Virus record (IMG/VR): IMGVR_UViG_3300021961_000142 | Location: 1 to 51,662 of that record | Direction: 5' to 3' (one strand) | From: a virus | Length of the DNA: 51,662 nt | Shown here: in pieces, positions 40,032 through 47,853 of the stretch | Layout of the letters: every line of letters begins with the position of its first letter | Position numbering within the stretch: the stretch's first letter is position 1 | The notes under the pieces: model-generated | What the model was told of the DNA's origin: nothing | The model's database searches: none | What the model saw: the letters and a program-made list of their open reading frames with translations, nothing else | Program-made: the position numbers and the translations under genes

Positions 40032-43000
40032 GGTGCGTCTTCTCCTATTCCATAATAGTTAATAATAAGTCCTTCTTGGTTGGCAAGTTGAGAATTTTCA
40101 CTTAGGGTTGCTAAGTAATTACAGAAACCGTCTTGACCTTTTCCCCAAGGGGATCTGTTTGTTGTTTCTTTAATTTTGATTGCAAAGGAGAAGTAGGTCC
40201 CCTCCTCTGCGCCATAGAGTATAACACCGTTTTCTGGGAACGTCAATATGTCTCTTCCCCAGTCTCCATCGGTTGCTATGTCAATCCATGGTTGAGTTCC
40301 TTCCGACTTCTGGGGTGGCATGTTTCCATTCAAAACATCACCAGCGAAGAATGAAGTTCCTCTACCCCATGAAGGAATACCAGCAACCCGTACTTTAGTT
40401 GACCAGGATCCTCCACTAAGAACAGGTGTCCATCGTAATGCTAATTCAAAAGAACGTGGATCAAATGGATCATTCCTAGTGATGTTAGGTATGTTATTTG
40501 CTCCTTCATAGTCGCCAATACTCTTACCCCAGAAATAATGGAAGGGGAAAGTTCTTCCATTCATATGCTCTTTCCAAACACCATTACCCATTCCTGGGAT
40601 AGTAGCAGTAATAAAATTACCTCTAGAGTCAGTTAGTGGGTATTCATTTCCATTAAATACAATATTGAATCTAGTGGGTTGACCACCACCAAAGGCACCA
40701 CCAGAAACACGAACTGATGCATCTTTGTTCTCTACTGGTGCTTGCCATCCAGAAACAAATCCAGCAGGTGCTTGCTTCATCTCAATTAGACTGACGGCAG
40801 GGTGATCGATAACCCAGTTCTTACCGCCAGAACCTCCCTGTGCTGTTGCGTCTGCAACACTGCAACTACCACCAGTAAGACCTAGCTGAGATGTTGTATA
40901 TCCACCAGGACCCTCATTACCACCTCCACCTCCTCCGCCACCGCCATCGGTAGCAACGGTTTTGGTATATCCATCTTGAGCAAAATAACTTCTAGTTGTC
41001 CAAAGAACACTGGTATCTGGTTTCTTAATTCTACAAGCAAATCCTGCAGGATCACTTAACCAATCCACCTCTTCTTCACCACCATTACCATACACAAATT
41101 TTAGAACATATCTTCCTGCTGTAGGGATAGCATAGGTAAGAGTATCTGGTGGATCATTACCAAAGTTTTGTGTCTGCCCAATCTTAGTAAATGCAGGCCA
41201 AGGTGAAGATGCACTCAATGTAGATGGTAGAGACAGAAATTGAGTTACAATATCATGAACATCTTTTTCATATAGAGGATTTCCAGAAGTAATCTCACCA
41301 ATTAAATTATCTCCTCCATGAAGTTGATTCTCCCATCCATTATCAATGTATGTACCTTCAGAGTATAAGGACTCATCATGATAGGAAATATAAACTCCTA
41401 CTAAATTGTCTGCAGCGACTTCAAATGTATATGTTCCTGCAACAGGGAACTCAAGATTAATTCTAGTCTCAAATAATTTGGATATTTCTGGAGTCATCTC
41501 ATAGTTGACCCAAACACCATACTGAATTAGGAAGTCCGACCATCTTCCAGTGCCAATCATTTCTCCATCTACGGCATAGACAGGAGGATATAGCAATGGT
41601 GAATAGCGACCATTCTCCAGTGCAGCAGATGGTTGTAGAGAGTCCACAGGATCGACTGCAGGACTGTCCCAGTTAGCGTATGGTTTACCTGATAGGGCAG
41701 GGTCCCATCCAAGGCACCCATGACCGCCTCCACCGCCTCCTCCACACGCTGAGGCAAGTAGGACACCGTTTAGGTAGAAGTCTGTAGAACCGCCTCCAGA
41801 CCCTCCCTGACCAGACTTGCCAACAGTGCCACAACCACCGCCTCTTCCACCCCTGTTAAATGATGCGACGGTCATCTTACCAGTTGAATTGTGATCTGCA
41901 CCAGGTACACCACCACCTCCAACGTGCATTTCAACTTCATTAACGTTATTTGGATCAAGGGCAACTTGAAGGACCATTAAAGATCCAGCACCACCAGAGT
42001 TGTTAATTGCTCTAGCAGATCCAGAACCAGAACCAGTGCTGGTGTATGTGATGTTAGTAATTTTGAATGTTACATTTGCATCAAACCCAGCACCATCTCT
42101 CAGTAATAGTTTTCTATTTCCATCTGAAACCATAATGCTACTGTTAGCAGCATTCAAATTATTAAATGATAAAGCAAGAGTTTGTCCTGAGGAGAAACTA
42201 ATTGTCTTTTCTTGTTCTCCTCTATCTCCTGATCGTGTCCATGTTTGTCCACCAACACTAATGCTATCGACAGCATATCCATCAGAACTAGTGTCATCCC
42301 ATGCAAGAATTAAAGTTACACTTCCAGCAAATCCACTTTCAGCGACTAGTGATAATCCATCATTTGAGAATCTAATACCATCTCCACCATTAGTGTTTCC
42401 ACCGCGAGCACCATCATATCCACCAGCACCTCCACCTGCTCCTGATAATTCAACCAGCAACAGATCTGTGAATGCAGGTAAGGTTTTTTTGAAAATACCA
42501 GCACTATCTTTCTTCTCTAGATCATCACAAATAAGTCGATAGAAGAGATTCATTTCTCTCGTCTTCTTTCTGTTGCCGTCGATCAATCCAGATGCTGCAA
42601 TTTCATCTGCTGGATCAGGCCAATCAGGATTGTTTGGTGGACTCAACCATCTAGGAGCACCAGGATCAATACAAATCGTTTGCCCCAAACGTAGTTTATA
42701 GCACTTCATTTCTCTCGTGGGGAACTGATCCGACCACGGAGTTAATGGTACAGGAGTGCTAGGTACTAGATCTGGATCTGTCTCTGGATCATCTGGACAA
42801 TCGTAGACTCCACCACCACCTCCAGTTCCTTGCCTATCACAAACAGGTCCATAAAAATTAGTAGAGGATACAAAATTTACATTCCTAACTGTTCTACAAA
42901 TTTTTGGACTAGGTTTTTTATCAATTACTTCTTCTTGCTCTTCTACTACTACAAGATTAATATTAGGTGCAGCCTTATTATCTGTTTTCTGGTCTCTTAA

Positions 43001-43444
43001 TGCAATAGAACCAATTTGAATATCACATACTGGTCCGAATCCAGATGGTACTAAATTTGTAAGATTGTCAGATAAAGAAATGTTTGCCGATTCCAAAAAA
43101 TCTTCTTGCTCATCTACTACAACATCAGCAAGAAGATATGGATTGATATATGGTTGTCCAACAAATGACGGTTGCTGACCTTCATCTGCAGCAGTTAATG
43201 CTCTCTGAGCAGCAAGTCTTACCTGTAAGTAATCAAAGACTGGTCCAAAATCACCAAACCTTCTTGCAGTATTGATGGTTAGTGTATTTGGATATAGATC
43301 ATTAATGCTTTCGCTTAGAATTGAATCTTGAATATTAGCGACACTAAGAATTTCTACGGTTGATATCGTATCCGCCGTGGATGTTGCTTGCGATAAACGA
43401 TCACAAACAGGTCCAAAATATTCGTATGGATACGTTAGTGCCAT
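40028..43444 (-). CDS. Large virion protein with FGPVCD repeats, glycine-rich and PA14-like parts, 1138 aa
   Basis: Four copies of a short motif open the chain: YFGPVCDRLSQ, DFGPVFDYLQV, GFGPVCDIQIG and FYGPVCDRQGT. Glycine-rich segments follow (GAGGGAGGYDGARGG; CGGGGGGGHGCLGW), then a beta domain near residues 620-760 with PA14-like landmarks (TYTFEVAADNLVGVYI). The C-terminal 250 residues are beta-rich. It resembles the Gly_rich_2-type adhesin of 1373-2263. A tail-fibre or adhesin role is likely. A late CTAAATA motif precedes it, with a terminator in its leader. Confidence 0.7.
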   Translation of the reverse strand: MALTYPYEYFGPVCDRLSQATSTADTISTVEILSVANIQDSILSESINDLYPNTLTINTARRFGDFGPVFDYLQVRLAAQRALTAADEGQQPSFVGQPYINPYLLADVVVDEQEDFLESANISLSDNLTNLVPSGFGPVCDIQIGSIALRDQKTDNKAAPNINLVVVEEQEEVIDKKPSPKICRTVRNVNFVSSTNFYGPVCDRQGTGGGGGVYDCPDDPETDPDLVPSTPVPLTPWSDQFPTREMKCYKLRLGQTICIDPGAPRWLSPPNNPDWPDPADEIAASGLIDGNRKKTREMNLFYRLICDDLEKKDSAGIFKKTLPAFTDLLLVELSGAGGGAGGYDGARGGNTNGGDGIRFSNDGLSLVAESGFAGSVTLILAWDDTSSDGYAVDSISVGGQTWTRSGDRGEQEKTISFSSGQTLALSFNNLNAANSSIMVSDGNRKLLLRDGAGFDANVTFKITNITYTSTGSGSGSARAINNSGGAGSLMVLQVALDPNNVNEVEMHVGGGGVPGADHNSTGKMTVASFNRGGRGGGCGTVGKSGQGGSGGGSTDFYLNGVLLASACGGGGGGGHGCLGWDPALSGKPYANWDSPAVDPVDSLQPSAALENGRYSPLLYPPVYAVDGEMIGTGRWSDFLIQYGVWVNYEMTPEISKLFETRINLEFPVAGTYTFEVAADNLVGVYISYHDESLYSEGTYIDNGWENQLHGGDNLIGEITSGNPLYEKDVHDIVTQFLSLPSTLSASSPWPAFTKIGQTQNFGNDPPDTLTYAIPTAGRYVLKFVYGNGGEEEVDWLSDPAGFACRIKKPDTSVLWTTRSYFAQDGYTKTVATDGGGGGGGGGNEGPGGYTTSQLGLTGGSCSVADATAQGGSGGKNWVIDHPAVSLIEMKQAPAGFVSGWQAPVENKDASVRVSGGAFGGGQPTRFNIVFNGNEYPLTDSRGNFITATIPGMGNGVWKEHMNGRTFPFHYFWGKSIGDYEGANNIPNITRNDPFDPRSFELALRWTPVLSGGSWSTKVRVAGIPSWGRGTSFFAGDVLNGNMPPQKSEGTQPWIDIATDGDWGRDILTFPENGVILYGAEEGTYFSFAIKIKETTNRSPWGKGQDGFCNYLATLSENSQLANQEGLIINYYGIGEDAP

Positions 43445-43450
43445 TAAAAA

Positions 43451-43475
43451 AGAGGGGTCTTACCCCTCTATTTAG
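43451..43475 (-). terminator. Terminator with late motif, between rimK-like gene and the 1138-aa gene
   Basis: AGAGGGG and CCCCTCT (43451-43469) make a 7-bp stem with a 5-nt loop, followed on the minus strand by TTTTTTAATG, so the T-tract abuts the start codon. A CTAAATA motif (43469-43475) overlaps the outer base. A late transcript would start inside the hairpin and so escape it. Confidence 0.6.
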
Positions 43476-44358
43476 AGACCTTGAATCGGGCATAGTTAAA
43501 GATCTTTTCTGGAACATTGATCCCTAACGCTTCTTCGAATCCCCTAAACCCTGGTGATGAATTTGCTTCGCAGATTTTATATCCATCTGTACTAAACAAT
43601 AGATCAACACCAGCAATATCCATGTCTAGAGTTTTAGCAACTTGAACTGCTAGCATTTCCATTTGATCGTCTACATCATATGGTGTTCCTTCCCCACCGC
43701 GAGAGATGTTTGCTTTGAAGGATCCATCAGTGCTACGACGTAGCATTGCACCAACCACACGTCCACCAATTACAATCACTCTAAGATCTCTGCCTTCAGA
43801 ATAAGAGACATATTCCTGAACGATTAAAGAGGTCTTCGGTTCTAAAGTAGAAATCAACTCAGAGAGATCCTCAAATTGCTTGGCATTCTCACATAGATAA
43901 ACACCAGCACCATGACTACCAGTGATTACTTTAAGAACACAAGGAAATCCTACTTGTTTCTCAACTAAATCGGCTTTACACGGAAAACGAGTAAGCATGG
44001 TTTTGGGGATAGGAAGTCCTGCCTGACCAAGAATTTGGTTAGCATACATCTTATCCTTAGATGCCTCAATAGAACTGGAGTTTGGTAGTGTTGGTACGTT
44101 CAGTCTTTCAAATTGTCTGAGAACAGATAAGTTAAAGTAACCAGTACCGCTGCCAGTCCTAGCAAGTACGACATCAGGGAGAGGAACAATATCATTACGA
44201 TATCGAATGGATTTACGATCATCTCTAGATACGATTAAGTCGATTTCGTCTGCAAAGACTAAATTAAAATCTATATTGTATTTAGCAGATTCCTCAAGAA
44301 ACCTCTCTCGCTCATATGTTTCTTTGGTAATACGATTACCAAGCATCCAGAGTTTCAT
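43468..44358 (-). CDS. RimK-like ATP-grasp ligase, 296 aa
   Basis: From the ATG at 44358 (MKLWMLGNRITKETYERERF) the ATP-grasp core is SKDKMYANQILGQAGLPIPK, FPCVLKVITGSHGAGVYLCE with the Gly-rich loop, SLIVQEYVSYSEGRDLRVIV and GVDLLFSTDGYKICEANSSPGF with the metal Glu/Asn. This is the RimK family, which adds glutamates to a C-terminus (ribosomal protein S6 in E. coli). The frame extends upstream to 44397, but that overlaps the lipoprotein. A phage copy could modify host ribosomes. Confidence 0.85.
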   Translation of the reverse strand: MKLWMLGNRITKETYERERFLEESAKYNIDFNLVFADEIDLIVSRDDRKSIRYRNDIVPLPDVVLARTGSGTGYFNLSVLRQFERLNVPTLPNSSSIEASKDKMYANQILGQAGLPIPKTMLTRFPCKADLVEKQVGFPCVLKVITGSHGAGVYLCENAKQFEDLSELISTLEPKTSLIVQEYVSYSEGRDLRVIVIGGRVVGAMLRRSTDGSFKANISRGGEGTPYDVDDQMEMLAVQVAKTLDMDIAGVDLLFSTDGYKICEANSSPGFRGFEEALGINVPEKIFNYARFKVSK

Positions 44359-44359
44359 A

Positions 44360-44533
44360 TTATTTTGGGCACTCCACATAGAATACACCCTCAACATAAC
44401 ATGCCATTTTGGGTGGTTTTGGTTTACGTTGTGTAGCAGATCGAATGTGATACATTACTGGATCTCTAGTAATAACAACAGGAACATCTTGCATACATCC
44501 AGCAAGAATACAACCAGCAAATAAAGTAATCAT
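44360..44533 (-). CDS. Small lipoprotein, 57 aa
   Basis: It starts MITLFAGCILAGCMQDVPVV: a short hydrophobic stretch ending in the lipobox LAGC, with Cys13 as the acylation site and Met at +2. The mature part is short and basic (SATQRKPKPPKMACYVEGVF). The frame ends 1 bp before the rimK-like start (TAATATG). Lysis-associated small lipoproteins (spanins) look like this, but no partner is seen; it could also be an envelope-modifying factor. Confidence 0.65.
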   Translation of the reverse strand: MITLFAGCILAGCMQDVPVVITRDPVMYHIRSATQRKPKPPKMACYVEGVFYVECPK

Positions 44534-44758
44534 TTATTCTTCCCTAACCACATGATCCCATGCAACCTTATATTTGCTATCCCAGTTATCAACGTATGGT
44601 GGATAAAATGCATTCAGTGCTGCAGTAGTGTCAACAATACGTTGAGCATCTCCAGCATCTACTGCTTCTTGCAATTTGTCAAGCAAGAAACTAAATGTGG
44701 TGATCTGATTGAAAGCATCATTCAGATCATTCATTACGGTCCAAGTTTTGTCAATCAT
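44534..44758 (-). CDS. Hypothetical small helical protein, 74 aa
   Basis: From the ATG at 44758 (MIDKTWTVMNDLNDAFNQIT) the chain is helical (FSFLLDKLQEAVDAGDAQRI) with a shorter C-terminus (PPYVDNWDSKYKVAWDHV). It overlaps the upstream membrane gene by 8 bp. Its stop is adjacent to the lipoprotein ATG. The function is unknown. Confidence 0.6.
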   Translation of the reverse strand: MIDKTWTVMNDLNDAFNQITTFSFLLDKLQEAVDAGDAQRIVDTTAALNAFYPPYVDNWDSKYKVAWDHVVREE

Positions 44759-44990
44759 TTGTCTTCTCACAATAAAGGAAATACTTATATTCGGCAAGAG
44801 CACCGTAGTGCCACTGAATTATATCACAGTTTTTGTAGGTGCCAACCACTTTAGTGTGCTGTGATTCAACTGGCGGATTTTCTGATTGTCCAAGTAGAAT
44901 AACAAATAGAATGAAAACTCCTACAACTACGACAACACTAGCAGCACCACGCAAAAACTCTTTTATAAATTGTTTATCATCTTGTGTCAT
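44751..44990 (-). CDS. Small membrane protein, 79 aa
   Basis: MTQDDKQFIKEFLRGAASVV leads into a strongly hydrophobic segment (VVVVGVFILFVILLG, about residues 19-34). The C-terminal part, with two Cys and several Tyr, is on the other side of the membrane. Coupled to its neighbour by ATGA. A single-TM protein of unknown function. Confidence 0.6.
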   Translation of the reverse strand: MTQDDKQFIKEFLRGAASVVVVVGVFILFVILLGQSENPPVESQHTKVVGTYKNCDIIQWHYGALAEYKYFLYCEKTND

Positions 44991-45196
44991 TGATCTAACC
45001 TCAATTTACGTTCAGGTGATGAAATGTGTCCGTAGAATACATCATCATAGGGATAGATGTATTCATCATACCATCCAGAAGATAATGCCTCCCAGAACTC
45101 ACGATAATCCTCATCATCATAACACTCCCAAGCATACAGAAAATCATGGAATCCGTCAAGAAAGAGCTCCCATTTTGTTGGATTTTCAAACCTCAC
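44987..45196 (-). CDS. Acidic, aromatic-rich small protein, 69 aa
   Basis: MRFENPTKWELFLDGFHDFL is followed by a segment dense in Tyr, Trp, Asp and Glu (YAWECYDDEDYREFWEALSS, YDEYIYPYDDVFYG). Many cyanophages carry such acidic aromatic proteins in their small-gene clusters. Overlaps both neighbours by 4 bp. No function is known. Confidence 0.6.
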   Translation of the reverse strand: MRFENPTKWELFLDGFHDFLYAWECYDDEDYREFWEALSSGWYDEYIYPYDDVFYGHISSPERKLRLDQ

Positions 45197-45378
45197 GGCG
45201 TCTCATCGCTCCAGTAGTACCTCAGTCTATCACCATCGGCAGAAATATTTAAGTGATAGATTTTACCATCTTTCCCGTAAATACCACACCAGACTGAACG
45301 TTCATTCATACTTTCAAGGTGAAACATCTCCACACCTTTCATTACAATCTCATCAGGATTTTCAATAGTTATACTCAT
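45193..45378 (-). CDS. Hypothetical protein, 61 aa
   Basis: The 61 residues start MSITIENPDEIVMKGVEMFH and form a small mixed alpha/beta chain (SVWCGIYGKDGKIYHLNISA, DGDRLRYYWSDE). Coupled to the 50-residue gene by ATGA at 45375-45378. Unknown function. Confidence 0.55.
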   Translation of the reverse strand: MSITIENPDEIVMKGVEMFHLESMNERSVWCGIYGKDGKIYHLNISADGDRLRYYWSDETP

Positions 45379-45527
45379 GGTTTTAATTTCTCAGCAGACT
45401 CTTGAATAATGTCAGCAAGTTCCATAATTTCGTGTTTCATTTCGGATGTAGATGTCTTTGCGACTTCATCATAAAACAGTGTGATTGCTGTTAGTAAGAG
45501 AACATGTTGTCTAAATGTAATATTCAT
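45375..45527 (-). CDS. Hypothetical helical protein, 50 aa
   Basis: The 50 residues MNITFRQHVLLLTAITLFYD, EVAKTSTSEMKHEIMELADI and a Lys tail are mostly helical. It fits exactly between two coupled genes (a TAATG at 45525-45529 with the upstream stop, ATGA downstream). Unknown function. Confidence 0.6.
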   Translation of the reverse strand: MNITFRQHVLLLTAITLFYDEVAKTSTSEMKHEIMELADIIQESAEKLKP

Positions 45528-46003
45528 TATGCTACTCCATCAGCACTATCTTTGAACTCTTGAACTCTTTTTAGATAATCCTTACCTTGTTGATACAGCC
45601 CATCAATCAGTGCGTTAATGTCAGCAGTGGGAATACTATCAAACTCATGGTTAAAGTTCTCATACATCAACGCATCAAGCATACACTCTAAAGCCATTGC
45701 TTGTTGAAACTCTGGTGTGATATGTGTGCCCCAAGTGAGACCAGAACATTCATTATTGTAGAACATATTGTATCGGTCAAGGATACGATGATTTCTTACC
45801 ATACTGTTTTCCACCGCAAACTTATCAGCATCAAATACTTTCTGTTTAGAAAGTTCTTCTTGAAACTTTTCAGTGTCCATAAGTTCTCCAGTAGTCATTT
45901 CTTTGAACTTTTGTTTACCATACTCTGTAAGTTCATGTTTCTTGGTGCGGAGTTCTTCTACTTCCTCTTGTGTGAGATTGACCCACGGCATGTCTTCATT
46001 CAT
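45527..46003 (-). CDS. Hypothetical protein, 158 aa
   Basis: From the ATG at 46003 (MNEDMPWVNLTQEEVEELRT, overlapping the upstream small gene by 8 bp), it is helical and acidic: KKHELTEYGKQKFKEMTTGE, then NMFYNNECSGLTWGTHITPE, and a C-terminus GLYQQGKDYLKRVQEFKDSA. No signal or membrane segment. It is probably a cytoplasmic factor. I do not recognise it. Confidence 0.65.
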   Translation of the reverse strand: MNEDMPWVNLTQEEVEELRTKKHELTEYGKQKFKEMTTGELMDTEKFQEELSKQKVFDADKFAVENSMVRNHRILDRYNMFYNNECSGLTWGTHITPEFQQAMALECMLDALMYENFNHEFDSIPTADINALIDGLYQQGKDYLKRVQEFKDSADGVA

Positions 46004-46148
46004 TGAAACTCTCCTGAAATGTTTTCCAACCTTCATCCAGTCGTTTCTCCGCCCAACCCCATTGCCCGTGCTCCATACCATCAATTTTAGAACAATCAAT
46101 CTCAGATTTGATTAGTTCACGAAGCATTTTGATTTGTTCGTCAGTCAT
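45996..46148 (-). CDS. Hypothetical protein, 50 aa
   Basis: MTDEQIKMLRELIKSEIDCS, then HGQWGWAEKRLDEGWKTFQE: 50 residues, helical, with two Trp in a conserved-looking WGWAEKRLDEGWK piece. Its stop overlaps the 158-residue start (ATGAATGA), and its start overlaps the 68-residue stop by 8 bp. Unknown function. Confidence 0.6.
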   Translation of the reverse strand: MTDEQIKMLRELIKSEIDCSKIDGMEHGQWGWAEKRLDEGWKTFQESFNE

Positions 46149-46347
46149 CGTTCAAATACTCGTGTTGGTGTGCTTGCCATCGTAGCAGAGTGGGGATACA
46201 GGATGGTGTGATACCCATAGATTGTAGCACTTCTTCAAACCAGTCAGCAGTAGCATCAATTACTGCTTGTGCTTCTGCCTCCTCATTAGGTGGTGCTGTT
46301 TGTAGAGCACTCTCCACCATCTTGAGAAGTTTAGTTTTGTCGGTCAT
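46141..46347 (-). CDS. Hypothetical helical protein, 68 aa
   Basis: MTDKTKLLKMVESALQTAPP, then EAEAQAVIDATADWFEEVLQ, SMGITPSCIPTLLRWQAHQH: 68 residues, all helical and acidic. Overlaps its neighbour by 8 bp. Unknown. Confidence 0.6.
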   Translation of the reverse strand: MTDKTKLLKMVESALQTAPPNEEAEAQAVIDATADWFEEVLQSMGITPSCIPTLLRWQAHQHEYLNDD

Positions 46348-46368
46348 GCTCCAATCTCATCAGGGTTT

Positions 46369-46704
46369 TTAATGAATCTGCTCATTGTCCTTCATCCATT
46401 TTTCAAGAGTGTCCATGTCTTCTTCAAAATCTTTCACATCGTATGGAATGAGATCTACTTCACCACGCTCAATTTGATCTGCCATTTGATGTAGATGCTC
46501 AAGAAACTCTTTCGGAAGAGTGTCATCTTCACCCAGGTATGACCAGAAGCAATCATAACATGATTCATATGGATCATCATAGAACATGAGTCCATAATCT
46601 TTCCAGTTGCCAGTCATCAAATCACCCCAATTACGGAATGAATGGTTGATGCTCTGCCAACCAGTCATCCAACAATGACCGATGTAGTATTTAAACCAGT
46701 TCAT
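46369..46704 (-). CDS. Hypothetical aromatic-rich protein, 111 aa
   Basis: It reads MNWFKYYIGHCWMTGWQSIN, then GNWKDYGLMFYDDPYESCYD and CFWSYLGEDDTLPKEFLEHL. Very rich in Trp, Tyr and Asp, without a long hydrophobic run, so probably cytoplasmic. It overlaps the DUF2061-like gene by 4 bp (46701-46704). Confidence 0.6.
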   Translation of the reverse strand: MNWFKYYIGHCWMTGWQSINHSFRNWGDLMTGNWKDYGLMFYDDPYESCYDCFWSYLGEDDTLPKEFLEHLHQMADQIERGEVDLIPYDVKDFEEDMDTLEKWMKDNEQIH

Positions 46705-46862
46705 TTTTTGATTCTACCATAGTTTATCCAAAGAATGTCATAGAGATAGTATAGAAGAAATAGACCAACATTCAATACCAATGAAGTTTTAAAGGGAACA
46801 AAGAATGAAGTAAAAATTATTGCAACAACTCTAAATCCTATGGACTTAATTACAAGTTTCAT
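46701..46862 (-). CDS. DUF2061-like small membrane protein, 53 aa
   Basis: The 53 residues MKLVIKSIGFRVVAIIFTSF, FVPFKTSLVLNVGLFLLYYL, YDILWINYGR follow the DUF2061 pattern (K-x-I-x-x-R-x-x-A-x-x-x-T ... L-Y-Y-x-Y-D-x-x-W). Two hydrophobic segments. DUF2061 proteins are small membrane proteins of unknown function. It is coupled to both neighbours by ATGA. The frame is too short for most gene finders. Confidence 0.6.
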   Translation of the reverse strand: MKLVIKSIGFRVVAIIFTSFFVPFKTSLVLNVGLFLLYYLYDILWINYGRIKK

Positions 46863-47464
46863 CGTGTTTTCATATCGAGTTGAGCACGTTTATCGTAGTA
46901 TTCTGCTTCACGAAGGTTGTATTCTTTACACTTCTCATGCTCCGATACATTAGCAGCAGCATCGCACATGGCATCCATCTCTTCTTCAGTGTACTGATGA
47001 GATTCTGGTTGATGATCTGTGTCTAGTTTACCTTGATTGGCAAGTTCCGCAATATACTTGTTCTTCCAATACATTGCCTCTACATTATCACACACCGCAG
47101 TTGCTGCTTTTTTAATCGTGCTAAACTCTTCCTCTACTTTCTTCCAATCTTCAAACTTATCACGGAGATCTTCATCCATGGTCAGTTCATACTCTTTACA
47201 GACCTTACGCTGATCTTCCTCACGCACACAATCATTGAAGACAAGAGACATGGCACCAGACCTGATAGATACGGGGTCCATGCCTACACACAGCATGAAC
47301 TTCTCAAACAGTTTAAAATACTGCTTGGCATTCAGGTCTGCCGCTGGAGCAGTGATAAGATAATGTTCTTCAGGGACAAAATCATCATCAGACCAGGAGG
47401 ATGATCCATAGGTGGGGGTGAATGTTGCATCGAATTTGAATTGCACCTCAGCAGTATAGGTCAT
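46859..47464 (-). CDS. Hypothetical protein, 201 aa, first gene of the small-gene cluster
   Basis: MTYTAEVQFKFDATFTPTYG leads into a beta then helical chain (YLITAPAADLNAKQYFKLFE, KKAATAVCDNVEAMYWKNKY) that is acidic overall. It lies 27 bp from a perfect sigma70-like promoter (47491-47519), so it heads the leftward cluster to 44.5 kb. I do not recognise the family. Confidence 0.6.
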   Translation of the reverse strand: MTYTAEVQFKFDATFTPTYGSSSWSDDDFVPEEHYLITAPAADLNAKQYFKLFEKFMLCVGMDPVSIRSGAMSLVFNDCVREEDQRKVCKEYELTMDEDLRDKFEDWKKVEEEFSTIKKAATAVCDNVEAMYWKNKYIAELANQGKLDTDHQPESHQYTEEEMDAMCDAAANVSEHEKCKEYNLREAEYYDKRAQLDMKTR

Positions 47465-47490
47465 GAGGGAGTGCCCGTTTGTACCCCCTC

Positions 47491-47519
47491 ATTATATCAG
47501 GCATATGGGTCAGTGTCAA
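47491..47519 (-). promoter_or_regulatory. Strong sigma70-type promoter, TTGACA-17-TATAAT
   Basis: Perfect boxes on the minus strand (TTGACA 47514-47519, TATAAT 47491-47496) with a 17-bp spacer, for the 47464-to-44.5 kb cluster. It overlaps the stop of the 92-residue virion-like gene. Confidence 0.8.
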
Positions 47520-47794
47520 TCCCCTTCGTGGACCACCACCGCATTTGAGGTTAGTGCCTTCGCCCAAACGTAAGCAGCACCTGCCTCATGAGAAAGGTCG
47601 GCAACTGTTCTTTTGACTTCTCCATCCCACATTTCATACACATATCCAGCAGCAGATGCAGCAGGTGCAGAGTCTGTTGCAGTGTAGTTAATTACGATTG
47701 GATTTCCACTTTGACATTGGAAAGAAATAGTAGTTACGTTGTCTCCAATTTTAGTATATGCAGTTGTATCTACAGAAGTTGATGTAAATGCCAT
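47516..47794 (-). CDS. Putative virion protein, 92 aa
   Basis: From the ATG at 47794 (MAFTSTSVDTTAYTKIGDNV) it is beta-rich with TISFQCQSGNPIVINYTATD, a small beta-sandwich look. A perfect TATAAATA lies 26 bp upstream, so it is probably a late, structural gene. The last 4 bases overlap the next promoter. No homologue can be named. Confidence 0.6.
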   Translation of the reverse strand: MAFTSTSVDTTAYTKIGDNVTTISFQCQSGNPIVINYTATDSAPAASAAGYVYEMWDGEVKRTVADLSHEAGAAYVWAKALTSNAVVVHEGD

Positions 47795-47819
47795 GAAAGA
47801 ATACCGTTTACTTTTCAAG

Positions 47820-47827
47820 TATTTATA
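47820..47827 (-). promoter_or_regulatory. T4-type late promoter, TATAAATA
   Basis: A perfect octamer on the minus strand, 26 bp upstream of the 92-residue gene and just past the psbA terminator. Confidence 0.6.
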
Positions 47828-47832
47828 AAAAA

Positions 47833-47853
47833 AGAGGGTCCTAAAGACCCTCT
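47833..47853 (-). terminator. Intrinsic terminator after psbA
   Basis: AGAGGGTC and GACCCTCT form an 8-bp stem with a 5-nt loop, followed on the minus strand by TTTTTTTATAAA. The stop of the small post-psbA frame lies in the loop. Confidence 0.8.
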
